Of a stretch of DNA of 64,000 nt, positions 41,478 through 50,066 are shown one piece after another. The notes beneath the pieces are model-generated. The model was not told the DNA's origin and did no database searches. It saw only the letters and a list, made by a program, of their open reading frames with translations. Positions within the stretch are counted from its first letter, which is position 1, and every line of letters begins with the position of its first letter. Source of the stretch: Sphingobium abikonense NBRC 16140 (lineage in GTDB: Bacteria; Pseudomonadota; Alphaproteobacteria; Sphingomonadales; Sphingomonadaceae); contig NZ_BCYT01000008.1 of NCBI RefSeq assembly GCF_001598335.1, positions 62,001 to 126,000 of the forward strand. Direction: 5' to 3'. The translations under genes were made by a program, and so were the position numbers.

Positions 41478-44150
41478 TTATTGCCGGAGGCGTTCGATCG
41501 CCTGCGCAAGGGCGACATACAGCTTGCCCATGTCGGAAGACAGAATCGCGACGCCGAGTGCATTGCCATCCCGCGCGGACAGGATTACCCGCAGCATGGC
41601 TTCAAAGTCGTGGATATAGCGGTTTACATGATCGCGAAATTCCGCGTCCTCGTCATAGTGCAGGGCAATCTCGCGCGATTCCCCCGCATCGAGCAGCTTG
41701 ACCGCCCGACGGGTGAACACGCCGCGGTCGCCCTTCAGATAGGCCGACCATGCGGAGTCCGTGACATCATTGGACAGGATTTTGGCGACGTCGATCGCGG
41801 TGCTGTTAAGCGATTCGATCAGCAGCGCTGAACGGCGCGCGAAATGATCGCGGTCGCGTTGCTCTGTCGCCTGGCGTGCTTCCTCGATGCGGTGATCAAT
41901 GCTGGCGCTGGTATCGGCAATGGTCAGAAGCTGGCGGGTCAGGCGCTCCGACGCCTGTTGTGCAGCCTGAACGGCTTGATCGGCAACCTGCGCGATCTGA
42001 GCGATCTGGGCGCTGACCTTTTCGTTGATGACGCTTTCAACGGCTTCCTCACTGGCGTCTGCCAATTGCCTCGCCGCGTCCGGGATGGCGCGCCCAAGCG
42101 CCTGGCGCGCCCGTTCGGCCGCTTGCTCTGCCGTGTCCTTGACGCGCAGGAGCGCCGTGACGAGAAGCGGGCCGGCGCCTTCGGTAATCCGGGTGGCATC
42201 CTGATGCGCCGCGTCCAGCGCGCTACGCAACCGGTTGACGAGGTCGCGATTGGCTTCCAATCCGCCCTGGGTGCTTTCCAGCCATTCGGTCAGTCGTGCG
42301 CCCTGACCCCGCAACAAGGCTTCGGCTTCCTCCGCGCGGCCGACAAGGGCCTGAGAAATCGCTTCCAGCCGCTCCATCTCGGGCGCTGCGCTGCCCAGCA
42401 GATTGCGGCTTTGCTCCATCCGGTTGTCGAACCGGTCGAGCGCAGCAGGATAGGTTTCGTCCAGTTCGCGAACGCTGGCATCAAGCGCGACCATCAACGT
42501 TTCTGCATTGCCGATCAGCCTGTCCGCCGTCGTGCCACCAGCGCTCAGGGCCTCGTCAATGCGTCGCGTTTCCGCCGCCAGTCGCTCCAGCGCTTCGGTC
42601 AGCCTCTGGTTTCTGGCGATTGCCGACTGCTCCAGAGCCTCGAACCGCGTCTCGGCGGCGCTGGCGCTGTCCTGCAGTTCTCCATGAAGGCTGGTGAGAA
42701 GCGAGCGCTGGCCTTGGACGATATCATTGATCTGATGCAATCGGCCTTCGACATCGCCAATCGCTTCGGTCAGGCCGCCGACGGTCCGGTCGCCGATCAT
42801 GTCGAGATGCGCGCGCGAACGGGAAATAAGGTCGGTGAGCGCGTCGGACTGGAAGCTCAATCGCCCATCGGTGAGCGCCAGCGCTTCCTGCGCCTGATCC
42901 AGCGCCGCGCCCAAACGCCCACGCAAATCCTGCTCGATCTGGTCCATGTCGCGCGCCAATGTGGCGAGAGCCTGTTCGCTGCTGGCTTCGATGCCCGTTT
43001 GAGCCGCCGCCACAAGGGCCGTCAGCGAATCGGCGCGCCGGGTCAGGCTGTCGTCGATGGTCGACAGCGTCTGCCGCGCTTTCTGCGCCACCGCGTCCAA
43101 TCGCTCGTCGATCGCGGTCTGGGTCGTTTCCAGGTCATGGACTAGGGCGGTCCGCACCTTCTCACTGGAGCGCACAAGTCCGTCCTGCATATTCTGCATC
43201 AGCTGCGACAGCGCCGCGCATTGATCTTCCAACTGCGCGCGGCTTTGCTCCATCGCCTGACGCGCGCCGGTGGCAGTGGCCTCGATCCGACTTGCGGCGA
43301 TATCGGCCATCCCCGCCACTTCGTCGGTGGAGGCGCGGGTCGCTTCCTGGAGCTGGCTCAGCTGGCTGGTGAGGCTCTTGGTGGCGGCCAGCATGCGCGC
43401 CCGGGCGTCGTCGGACAATTCGGTCAGCGTGTGCAACCTGGCTTCGAGCGTATCGATCCGCTCGCCCAGCGCATGGCCATTGTCCATGATTTGCGCGGCA
43501 ATGCGCGCACTGCGTTCTTCCAGCGCCGGAATGGATTCGATCAGCGCGTCCATCCGATGGATGAGCGCTGTGCCAGCCTGTTCAGCCGCCTCGGCGCGTT
43601 CCGCCGTTACCTGAGCGCGGCTTGCGATCAATTCGGCGGATGCTTCCATATTGCTGCTGGCCGCAGCGCCGTAGCTGTCGAGCAATTGGGCCTGATCCTG
43701 CATCGTCCGGCGCGCGGATTCCAGCTGGGTCACGATATGCCCAAGGCGCAATTCGAGCAGGTCGGCTTCCGCGCGCATCGCCCGCGATGTGTCGCGATAG
43801 CGCCTTGCTTCCGTCCTGCTGTTTCGCATGAGCAGCATGTAGAGAACGCCAAGGAGGATAAGCGGGGCAGCTAGGGTGGCGATGGCCTGGCTCCAGCCGG
43901 CCGGGCCGGTCCCCGTGACATCCGACGCCACAATGCCCCAACCGGCAAAAGCAACCCAGCCTATGGCCACGACACCCAGGGCGACAGACGCCGGCCCCAT
44001 CCATTTGGTGTCGCTATCATCCGCCGTCGGGGCGTCATCAATGTCCATAACCGCCTGCTTAAGAAGCAGGATGTCATCGGATTGCGGCTGTGAGTCCGTC
44101 GCGATCGGTTCATCGCGCCAAAAGTCGACGATTGTGCTGCCCCCTGTCAT
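41478..44150 (-). CDS. Large two-helix membrane protein with long coiled coil (TipN-like layout)
   Basis: An 890-aa protein. Residues 1-50 are acidic and cytoplasmic; two transmembrane helices follow (about 52-76 and 87-108). Then comes a very long, almost unbroken helical region (about 112-800) rich in Ala, Glu, Gln, Arg and Leu with heptad-like spacing, and a folded-looking end (about 805-890, DVTDSAWSAYLKGDRGVFTR and HYDEDAEFRDHVNRYIHDFE). The length and two-helix plus coiled-coil layout equal those known for Caulobacter TipN (a polar birth-scar landmark), but I cannot confirm homology. The gene has an AGGTGG ribosome site and is divergent from the Hpt-like gene. Confidence 0.7.
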   Translation of the reverse strand: MTGGSTIVDFWRDEPIATDSQPQSDDILLLKQAVMDIDDAPTADDSDTKWMGPASVALGVVAIGWVAFAGWGIVASDVTGTGPAGWSQAIATLAAPLILLGVLYMLLMRNSRTEARRYRDTSRAMRAEADLLELRLGHIVTQLESARRTMQDQAQLLDSYGAAASSNMEASAELIASRAQVTAERAEAAEQAGTALIHRMDALIESIPALEERSARIAAQIMDNGHALGERIDTLEARLHTLTELSDDARARMLAATKSLTSQLSQLQEATRASTDEVAGMADIAASRIEATATGARQAMEQSRAQLEDQCAALSQLMQNMQDGLVRSSEKVRTALVHDLETTQTAIDERLDAVAQKARQTLSTIDDSLTRRADSLTALVAAAQTGIEASSEQALATLARDMDQIEQDLRGRLGAALDQAQEALALTDGRLSFQSDALTDLISRSRAHLDMIGDRTVGGLTEAIGDVEGRLHQINDIVQGQRSLLTSLHGELQDSASAAETRFEALEQSAIARNQRLTEALERLAAETRRIDEALSAGGTTADRLIGNAETLMVALDASVRELDETYPAALDRFDNRMEQSRNLLGSAAPEMERLEAISQALVGRAEEAEALLRGQGARLTEWLESTQGGLEANRDLVNRLRSALDAAHQDATRITEGAGPLLVTALLRVKDTAEQAAERARQALGRAIPDAARQLADASEEAVESVINEKVSAQIAQIAQVADQAVQAAQQASERLTRQLLTIADTSASIDHRIEEARQATEQRDRDHFARRSALLIESLNSTAIDVAKILSNDVTDSAWSAYLKGDRGVFTRRAVKLLDAGESREIALHYDEDAEFRDHVNRYIHDFEAMLRVILSARDGNALGVAILSSDMGKLYVALAQAIERLRQ

Positions 44151-44230
44151 TTCACCACCTTAACAGCTTTTGCGCGCAGGCAAATGCCCCGTTACCAAAA
44201 CTTAACGCAAGCCAGATAGAGTTGGTCGCC

Positions 44231-44533
44231 ATGTCCTATGATCCTGGCGCTCTCGATGCGGCACTGGCCGCGGCCGTCGGCGACGATACAGCGCTCGTTG
44301 CCGATCTGCGCGTCGCGTTCCTGGAAAGCGCCGCCCGTCAGATAGACCTTTTGGGGCGTGCGCGCTGTGACGCCAACTGGCATCTGGCCGCATGGCGGCT
44401 GAAAGGCCTGGCGGCAAGCTTCGGACTGACATCCCTGATGGCACTGGCGGACGAAGCAGCGCAATCTGCCCCCGGCGATCCGAAAATCTTGCGGCGATTG
44501 CAGGCCACGCTGGATATGCTGGCGCGCGATTGA
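44231..44533 (+). CDS. Hpt-domain-like protein lacking the phospho-accepting His
   Basis: A 100-aa all-helical protein matching histidine phosphotransfer domains: helix, then LAAWRLKGLAASFGL in place of the usual AHxLKGxAxxFG motif, then LADEAAQSAPGD. The residue at the phosphorylation position is W55 (codon TGG at 44393-44395); the rest of the motif, including the K-G, is intact. H51, four residues earlier, is one turn away. It can therefore bind like an Hpt but should not carry phosphate in the normal way. The ATG at 44231 was chosen; the region before it is the divergent promoter. Confidence 0.75.
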   Translation: MSYDPGALDAALAAAVGDDTALVADLRVAFLESAARQIDLLGRARCDANWHLAAWRLKGLAASFGLTSLMALADEAAQSAPGDPKILRRLQATLDMLARD

Positions 44534-44605
44534 CACTGGACTTGCGTCCAGTGCTTGCCCTTGCGAAAAGATGGCCAGTTAAAAACGGGTCCTCGTCATC
44601 ATATC

Positions 44606-45772
44606 ATGAGTTTCGCCGCCATTTTAAGCGCCAGCCGCGCTTCGGCTGATTCGTCGGGGGGGCTGCGCGCCTGTCTGCATTTTGCGGGGCAGACGCTGGT
44701 GGAATATCAGGCGCGACAGGCGGTACGCGCCGGCGCGGACCGTATCTTCGTGATGGTAAGCGTCATCACCCCCGCCTTGTCGCAGGCCGTGGACAGGTTA
44801 AGCGCTGACGGGATCGCCGTCGCGCTGGTGCGGGATATGGTGTCGATGGTGCGCGATGCACCGCGCGACACCGATATTCTGTTGATCGCGGACGGGACGA
44901 TCGTCGCCCAGGCGCATGTCGATCATATGGGCTCGGCGGCCGGGGATACGTTGCTGGTCGCGGACGATTCCCGCGCCAGCGCTCCGCTTGAACGGATCGA
45001 TGCAGGTCAACGCTGGGCCGGGCTCGCCCGGATCAGTCCCGGCCTGTTGTTCGGAACGCTCGACATGATCGGCGACTGGGACCTTGCGCTTACCTTGGTG
45101 CGCAGCGCGGTCCAGAAGGGCGCGAGGCGCATCACGGTGCCGGAGGCCGACCTGCTGGAAGGCAGGGCAGCGATGGTCGAGAGCCAGCAGCAAGCGGACC
45201 TCGTCGCGCAGGCCGTCACCTCCGTCGAGACGACACGCGCCTATGATCGCGGCGGCGTGGAACATTATGTCTTCGCCCCGGTCGCGCGATCCCTCGGCGC
45301 GACCCTGATGCGCCTGCAGGTGCCGGCTTTTCAGGTGCGCATCGGCGCGATGGCGTTGGCCGCCATCGCTTTGGTGCCGATCGAATTGACCTGGATATTG
45401 CCGGGTTTCTGCCTGATGCTGCTGGCAATCCTCCTTTCCGACTCCGCCGACCGTCTGGATGAACTGGCACTGCGCCCGCCGCCGAAGGGCTGGACCGCTT
45501 TTGCCACGCCCGCCCTGGCCCTCATCGGTATCACCCTGGCTGGCGCCAGCGCGGTGGCGTTCGACCTTGCCTTGCTCGTGATGGTGCTGCTCGTCGCGCT
45601 GCGCTGGCGACGTCTGGGCGGAGCAATGCCATGGATGGTGCTGACGCCCGCCACGCTGCTGATCCTGTTGATCATCGGCGGCGCGCTTGGCTTCATGCAG
45701 GAGGCTTATCGCTTCAGCATGCTCGCCGCCATCGCGTCTGCCGGTGCGCTCATCCTGCGCCGGCGCGCCTGA
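44606..45772 (+). CDS. Degenerate nucleotidyltransferase-like domain fused to a membrane domain
   Basis: A 388-aa protein. Residues about 1-230 have the order of a GT-A nucleotidyltransferase fold (AAILSAS at strand one, QARQAVRAGADRIFVMVS, DILLIADGTIVA), but the glycine-rich GGxGTR loop of that family is missing. Residues about 241-388 hold several hydrophobic helices with DSADRLDELALRPPPKGWTA between them. The layout recalls fusions of sugar-phosphate nucleotidyltransferases with membrane transferases, yet the membrane part lacks the DGxxAR signature of CDP-alcohol transferases. I can give no function. Confidence 0.65.
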   Translation: MSFAAILSASRASADSSGGLRACLHFAGQTLVEYQARQAVRAGADRIFVMVSVITPALSQAVDRLSADGIAVALVRDMVSMVRDAPRDTDILLIADGTIVAQAHVDHMGSAAGDTLLVADDSRASAPLERIDAGQRWAGLARISPGLLFGTLDMIGDWDLALTLVRSAVQKGARRITVPEADLLEGRAAMVESQQQADLVAQAVTSVETTRAYDRGGVEHYVFAPVARSLGATLMRLQVPAFQVRIGAMALAAIALVPIELTWILPGFCLMLLAILLSDSADRLDELALRPPPKGWTAFATPALALIGITLAGASAVAFDLALLVMVLLVALRWRRLGGAMPWMVLTPATLLILLIIGGALGFMQEAYRFSMLAAIASAGALILRRRA

Positions 45773-45788
45773 ATTTTCTCCTGCACGG

Positions 45789-45804
45789 TTTAGTGCATTT
45801 TAAC
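45789..45804 (+). promoter_or_regulatory. Possible CtrA site (TTTA-N7-TTAAC)
   Basis: The sequence TTTA GTGCATT TTAAC matches the alphaproteobacterial CtrA consensus TTAA-N7-TTAAC with one mismatch and the correct spacing. It lies 11 nt before the ATG at 45816 of the kinase-like gene, close enough to overlap its promoter or leader. Single sites of this size occur by chance, so this is weak evidence. Confidence 0.35.
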
Positions 45805-45815
45805 GACGTACATTT

Positions 45816-47201
45816 ATGGTTCGGGTCATGAGCGGCCCCTCAACCATTTTGCGCGCCAGCCTGTCGGCGGACAGGCGGCTGCTCAGCGCGGACGCCCCCA
45901 TATTAGGGCTGCAAAGGGAGGCGGGCGGCGACATTGGCACCGCGATGGCCGTGCCGCAACTCGCGGCCATCGCGCGTCTGGTCCAACGGATGGATGCGGC
46001 GGTGTCCCGTCCCGTCATCGCGGCGACCGAGCGTGGTCTGATCGATATGTGGGTGAGGGCGCGCCCTGACGCGGGCGGCGTGGCGATGGCGATCATCGAC
46101 TGGCACGAACGCCCAGTTGAAGGCGAGTCGACGGAAACGCTCCGGCGAGAGGCTGACCTGGCCGCGCTCGCCGAAGGGTGGACGTGGCAGATCGATACCG
46201 AATTGCGGTTCGAAATGACGGCGGCCGGACACGGGCCTCAGGGCGTCTTGCCCGCATCGCCACCTTTGGCGGGGTCGCGCTTTGCCGGCTTCTTTGACCT
46301 GCGTGCGGAAGAGGATGGCGACCTGCCGATGCTGCGCGGTGTCGCGCAACGCCGCGCCTTTCGACATCAAGTCGCAGCGCAGGCGAGTGATCCTGCGCGG
46401 CTGTTCCAACTGTCCGGCTATCCCCTGTTCGATCTGGCAGGCCAGTTGATCGGATATCGCGGAGCGGCTTTCCCCTTGGATCACATGGTGCTGGCACCCT
46501 TGGCCCGGGAGCCTGACGTTACACTTTATCCCGCCGAGTTTGGCAAGCGGCTAGACCGGTCCTTGCGGCAGCCATTGGGGCGCATCATCGCCAATGCCGA
46601 CACGATCAGTGCGCAGATGGAAGGACCATTGCGGGCCGATTATGCCGGCTATGCCAATGACATTGCGTCGGCCGGCCGTCATCTGATGGCATTGATTGAC
46701 GATCTAGCCGATCTTCAGGCGATTGATCGCCCGGATTTTTCCGTCATCCTGGAAGACGTGGATCTGGCCGATCTTGGTCGTCGCGCGGCCGGTCTGCTTC
46801 GCGTCAAGGCGCTGGATCGCCAGATATTGATCGTTCCACCGCCCGAAGATGCCAGCGCGATGGCGACCGGCGAATTTCGACGTGTTTTGCAAATTCTGGT
46901 CAACCTGATCAGCAACGCAGTCCGCTACTCGCCCGAAGGCAGCATGGTGCGGGTGGTCACCGAACAGGCGCGTGGCCAGGCCCGGATCATGGTGATCGAT
47001 CAAGGCAATGGTGTGGCCATGGCGGACCGGGAACGTATTTTCGAAAAGTTTGAACGGCTGGGGCGTGACGACGCTGGTGGCAGTGGCCTTGGCCTCTATA
47101 TTTCCCGGCGTCTGGCGAGAGCGATGGGCGGAGATATCGAAATTGGCGGCGCGGTCGGCGAGGGCGCGCGGTTCATCCTCAGCTTGCCGGCGAAGAATTA
47201 G
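45816..47201 (+). CDS. Histidine-kinase-like protein with Arg in place of the H-box His
   Basis: A 461-aa soluble protein. Residues about 120-225 look like a PAS-type sensor domain (WTWQIDTELRFEMTAAGHG at its start). The dimerisation helix has RLDRSLRQPLGRI where kinases have SHELRTPL, so the phospho-acceptor is R248 (codon CGG at 46557). The ATPase domain is intact: N box ILVNLISNAVRYSPEGS, G1 DQGNGV, F box IFEKFERLG, G2 GGSGLGLYISRRLARAMGG. It should bind ATP but not autophosphorylate in the usual way, as with DivL (Tyr at that place). No transmembrane helix. The start may be 45816 or 45828. Confidence 0.8.
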   Translation: MVRVMSGPSTILRASLSADRRLLSADAPILGLQREAGGDIGTAMAVPQLAAIARLVQRMDAAVSRPVIAATERGLIDMWVRARPDAGGVAMAIIDWHERPVEGESTETLRREADLAALAEGWTWQIDTELRFEMTAAGHGPQGVLPASPPLAGSRFAGFFDLRAEEDGDLPMLRGVAQRRAFRHQVAAQASDPARLFQLSGYPLFDLAGQLIGYRGAAFPLDHMVLAPLAREPDVTLYPAEFGKRLDRSLRQPLGRIIANADTISAQMEGPLRADYAGYANDIASAGRHLMALIDDLADLQAIDRPDFSVILEDVDLADLGRRAAGLLRVKALDRQILIVPPPEDASAMATGEFRRVLQILVNLISNAVRYSPEGSMVRVVTEQARGQARIMVIDQGNGVAMADRERIFEKFERLGRDDAGGSGLGLYISRRLARAMGGDIEIGGAVGEGARFILSLPAKN

Positions 47202-47225
47202 CGTCACGACCCCTCAGCGCGAAAC

Positions 47226-47251
47226 AAAAACGGCGCCCGAACCGGACGCCG
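47226..47251 (-). terminator. Terminator after gltA
   Basis: Read on the minus strand, a 9-bp stem (CGGCGTCCG with CGGGCGCCG, one G-T pair) and 3-base loop are followed by TTTTT. It lies 22 nt after the gltA stop. Confidence 0.82.
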
Positions 47252-47273
47252 CCTTCGTTGGATGGTATCCCGA

Positions 47274-48560
47274 TCAGCGCTTGTCGACCGGCACATAATC
47301 GCGTTGCGTCGGCCCAGTGTAGAGCTGGCGCGGACGACCGATCTTCTGCGCAGGATCGGAGATCATTTCGTTCCACTGCGCAACCCAGCCAACGGTGCGC
47401 GCGAGGGCGAACAGTACGGTGAACATTTCCGTCGGGAAGCCGATGGCCGACAGGATGACGCCCGAATAGAAGTCGACATTCGGGTAGAGTTTCTTTTCGA
47501 TGAAATAAGGATCGTTGAGCGCGATCTGCTCCAGTTCCTTGGCAACGTCGAAAATCGGATCGTCGACGCCCAGCTTTTCCAGCACGTCCTTTGCCGTTTT
47601 CTGCATGACGGTCGCGCGCGGATCGTAATTTTTGTAGACCCGGTGGCCAAAGCCCATCAGGCGGAACGGATCGTCCTTGTTCTTGGCGCGGGCGATATAT
47701 TCCGGAATCCGGTCCACCGTGCCGATTTCACGCAGCATGTTGAGCGCGGCCTCATTGGCGCCGCCATGCGCGGGACCCCACAGGCAGGCGATGCCGGCGG
47801 CAATGCACGCAAATGGATTGGCACCCGACGAGCCGGCAAGGCGCACGGTCGACGTCGAGGCATTCTGTTCATGATCGGCATGCAGGATGAAAATTTTGTC
47901 CATCGCATCGACGATGACGGGATCGACTTCATATTCTTCCGCCGGGACCGAGAAGGTCATCCGCAGGAAATTGGCGGTGTAGCTGAGGTCATTGCGCGGA
48001 TAAACGAAGGGCTGACCCACCGAATATTTATACGCCATCGCCGCGATCGTCGGCATCTTGGCAATCAACCGATGGCTGGCGATGCGGCGCTGTTCCGGAT
48101 CGTTGATGTCGGTCGAATCGTGATAGAAGGCCGACAGGGCCCCCACCACGCCGCACATGATCGCCATGGGATGGGCGTCCCGGCGGAAGCCGCGATAGAA
48201 GGTCGTCAGCTGTTCGTGGATCATTGTGTGACGCGTGATCGTGCGCGTGAACTCGTCCAGTTCCTTGGCCGACGGCAATTCGCCGTTCAGCAACAGGTAG
48301 CTCACCTCCATGAAGCTGGATTGTTCGGCGAGCTGGCCAATGGGGTAGCCACGATGCAGCAGCACGCCTTCATCGCCGTCGATATAGGTCAGCCCCGAGT
48401 CACAGCTGGCGGTGGACGTGAAACCCGGATCATAGGTGAACATGCCGGTGTTGGCGTAAAGCTTGCGAACGTCGATGACCTGGGGGCCCATCGTGCCATC
48501 CATGATGGCATAATCCTGGGCATCGCTCCCGATTGTCAAACTGGCCTTGTTATCCGACAT
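47274..48560 (-). CDS. gltA: Citrate synthase
   Basis: Condenses acetyl-CoA and oxaloacetate, the entry to the TCA cycle. The 428-aa type II hexameric form starts [19 protein letters not shown]. Catalytic residues lie in [35 protein letters not shown] (His) and [14 protein letters not shown] (His and Arg). An AAGGAG ribosome site just before the ATG at 48560 sets the start; an in-frame ATG at 48584 would overlap gltX. The gene follows gltX after 20 nt on the same strand, so both are probably one transcript, ended by the terminator at 47226. Confidence 0.96.
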   Translation of the reverse strand: MSDNKASLTIGSDAQDYAIMDGTMGPQVIDVRKLYANTGMFTYDPGFTSTASCDSGLTYIDGDEGVLLHRGYPIGQLAEQSSFMEVSYLLLNGELPSAKELDEFTRTITRHTMIHEQLTTFYRGFRRDAHPMAIMCGVVGALSAFYHDSTDINDPEQRRIASHRLIAKMPTIAAMAYKYSVGQPFVYPRNDLSYTANFLRMTFSVPAEEYEVDPVIVDAMDKIFILHADHEQNASTSTVRLAGSSGANPFACIAAGIACLWGPAHGGANEAALNMLREIGTVDRIPEYIARAKNKDDPFRLMGFGHRVYKNYDPRATVMQKTAKDVLEKLGVDDPIFDVAKELEQIALNDPYFIEKKLYPNVDFYSGVILSAIGFPTEMFTVLFALARTVGWVAQWNEMISDPAQKIGRPRQLYTGPTQRDYVPVDKR

Positions 48561-48580
48561 GTTTTTCTCCTTGAGTGCCA

Positions 48581-50050
48581 TCAACCGGCCGCAGCGTGCC
48601 CTGCTGCAGTCAGCCGTTCCAAGCTTTCCTCTCTTCCCAAAAGGAAGAGGACGTCAAAAATGCCCGGTGAGACCGTGCGGCCGGTCAGGGCGGCGCGCAG
48701 CGGTTGCGCCACCTTGCCAAGCCCCAGGCCAGCATCCTCTGCCACGCGGCGTATCACGTCTTCGATCGCTTCGACTGTCCAGGACGGAGCAGTCCGCAGA
48801 GCGTCGGCTGTCTTTGTCAGCAGCGCACGCGCGGGCTCATCTAGCAGAGCGGAGGCCTTCTCGTCAAAGTCGAGCGGGCAAGATTTGAACAGGAACTCCG
48901 CGCCCTCCGCAATGTCATCGAGCGTTTTGGCACGCGGCTTGAGCGGGGTCATCGCCAGGCGCAGAATATCGGTCTGCGCAGGGGTGAGTTGCGTATTGAG
49001 ACGCGACTCGACGCGGGGCGCGACGAGGGCAGCGAGGCGCGCATCGTCAGCTTCGCGCAGATAATGACCGTTGAGATTTTCCAGTTTCTTGATGTCGAAC
49101 CGTGAAGGAGAGCGGCCGACGCCGTCGATGTCGAATAGTTCAATCGCGCGATCGATCGAGATGATCTCCTCGTCGCCATGCCCCCAGCCAAGCCGCAAAA
49201 GATAATTCAGCACCGCTTCGGGCAGCATTCCCATATCGTCGCGATAGGCATCGACGCCGAGCGCGCCATGACGCTTGGACAGTTTCGCCCCGTCCGAGCC
49301 GTGGATCAGCGGAATGTGTGCATAGACGGGTTCGCCCCAGCCATCCTCGATCCTGGCCATGGCCTTGATGATCGTCAGCTGGCGGAAGGCGTTGTTGAGG
49401 TGATCATCGCCACGGATGACGTGCGTGACGCCCATGTCGCGATCATCGACAACGACAGCCAGCATATAGGTAGGGGTGCCGTCAGACCGCAGCAGGATCA
49501 TGTCGTCAAGCTCGGCATTCTGGACGACAACGCGACCCTGAACCGCATCCTGGATGACGGTTTCGCCCTCTCGCGGCGCCTTGATGCGGATTACATAGGG
49601 CGCGCCTTCGGGGGCTTCGGCTGGATCGCGGTCGCGCCAGCGGCCATCATAGCGCATGGGCTGCTTTGCGGCGCGCTGCTGTTCGCGCAGCTCGGCCAGT
49701 TCTTCGGGCGTCGCGAAACATTTATAGGCATGCCCGGCCGCAAGCAGTTGGGCGGCGACTTCGGCATGGCGTGGCGTGCGTTCAAACTGAAAGACCGCCG
49801 GTTCGTCGCCGCCGAGGCCCAACCACTCCAATCCGTCGAAAATGGCGGCAACAGCATCGTCGGTGGAACGGGTCCGATCGGTATCCTCAATCCGCAAAAG
49901 GAACTTGCCACCATGGTGGCGCGCGAACAGCCAATTGAAGAGCGCGGTCCGTGCGCCGCCAATATGCAGATAGCCAGTGGGGGACGGGGCGAAACGGGTC
50001 ACCACCTGCTTGTTCTTTCCCGTTGCGCTCGCCGTCATATTCTTTGACAT
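48581..50050 (-). CDS. gltX: Glutamyl-tRNA synthetase
   Basis: Charges tRNA-Glu (and perhaps tRNA-Gln, if the organism uses transamidation). The 489-aa class I enzyme has the HIGH motif in [17 protein letters not shown] (residues 19-35) and the KMSKS equivalent in [12 protein letters not shown]. The ATG at 50050 has AAGGCG upstream; other in-frame starts at 50038 and 50089 are less likely, the latter running into comEC. It is divergent from comEC across 16 nt. Confidence 0.93.
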   Translation of the reverse strand: MSKNMTASATGKNKQVVTRFAPSPTGYLHIGGARTALFNWLFARHHGGKFLLRIEDTDRTRSTDDAVAAIFDGLEWLGLGGDEPAVFQFERTPRHAEVAAQLLAAGHAYKCFATPEELAELREQQRAAKQPMRYDGRWRDRDPAEAPEGAPYVIRIKAPREGETVIQDAVQGRVVVQNAELDDMILLRSDGTPTYMLAVVVDDRDMGVTHVIRGDDHLNNAFRQLTIIKAMARIEDGWGEPVYAHIPLIHGSDGAKLSKRHGALGVDAYRDDMGMLPEAVLNYLLRLGWGHGDEEIISIDRAIELFDIDGVGRSPSRFDIKKLENLNGHYLREADDARLAALVAPRVESRLNTQLTPAQTDILRLAMTPLKPRAKTLDDIAEGAEFLFKSCPLDFDEKASALLDEPARALLTKTADALRTAPSWTVEAIEDVIRRVAEDAGLGLGKVAQPLRAALTGRTVSPGIFDVLFLLGREESLERLTAAGHAAAG

Positions 50051-50066
50051 TCGCCTTATCTGATCC

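Noticed and set aside
44151..44230. A CtrA site in the divergent spacer (TTAC-N6-TTAA).
   Set aside because: The spacing is six instead of seven and one half site is imperfect; kept out of the feature list.
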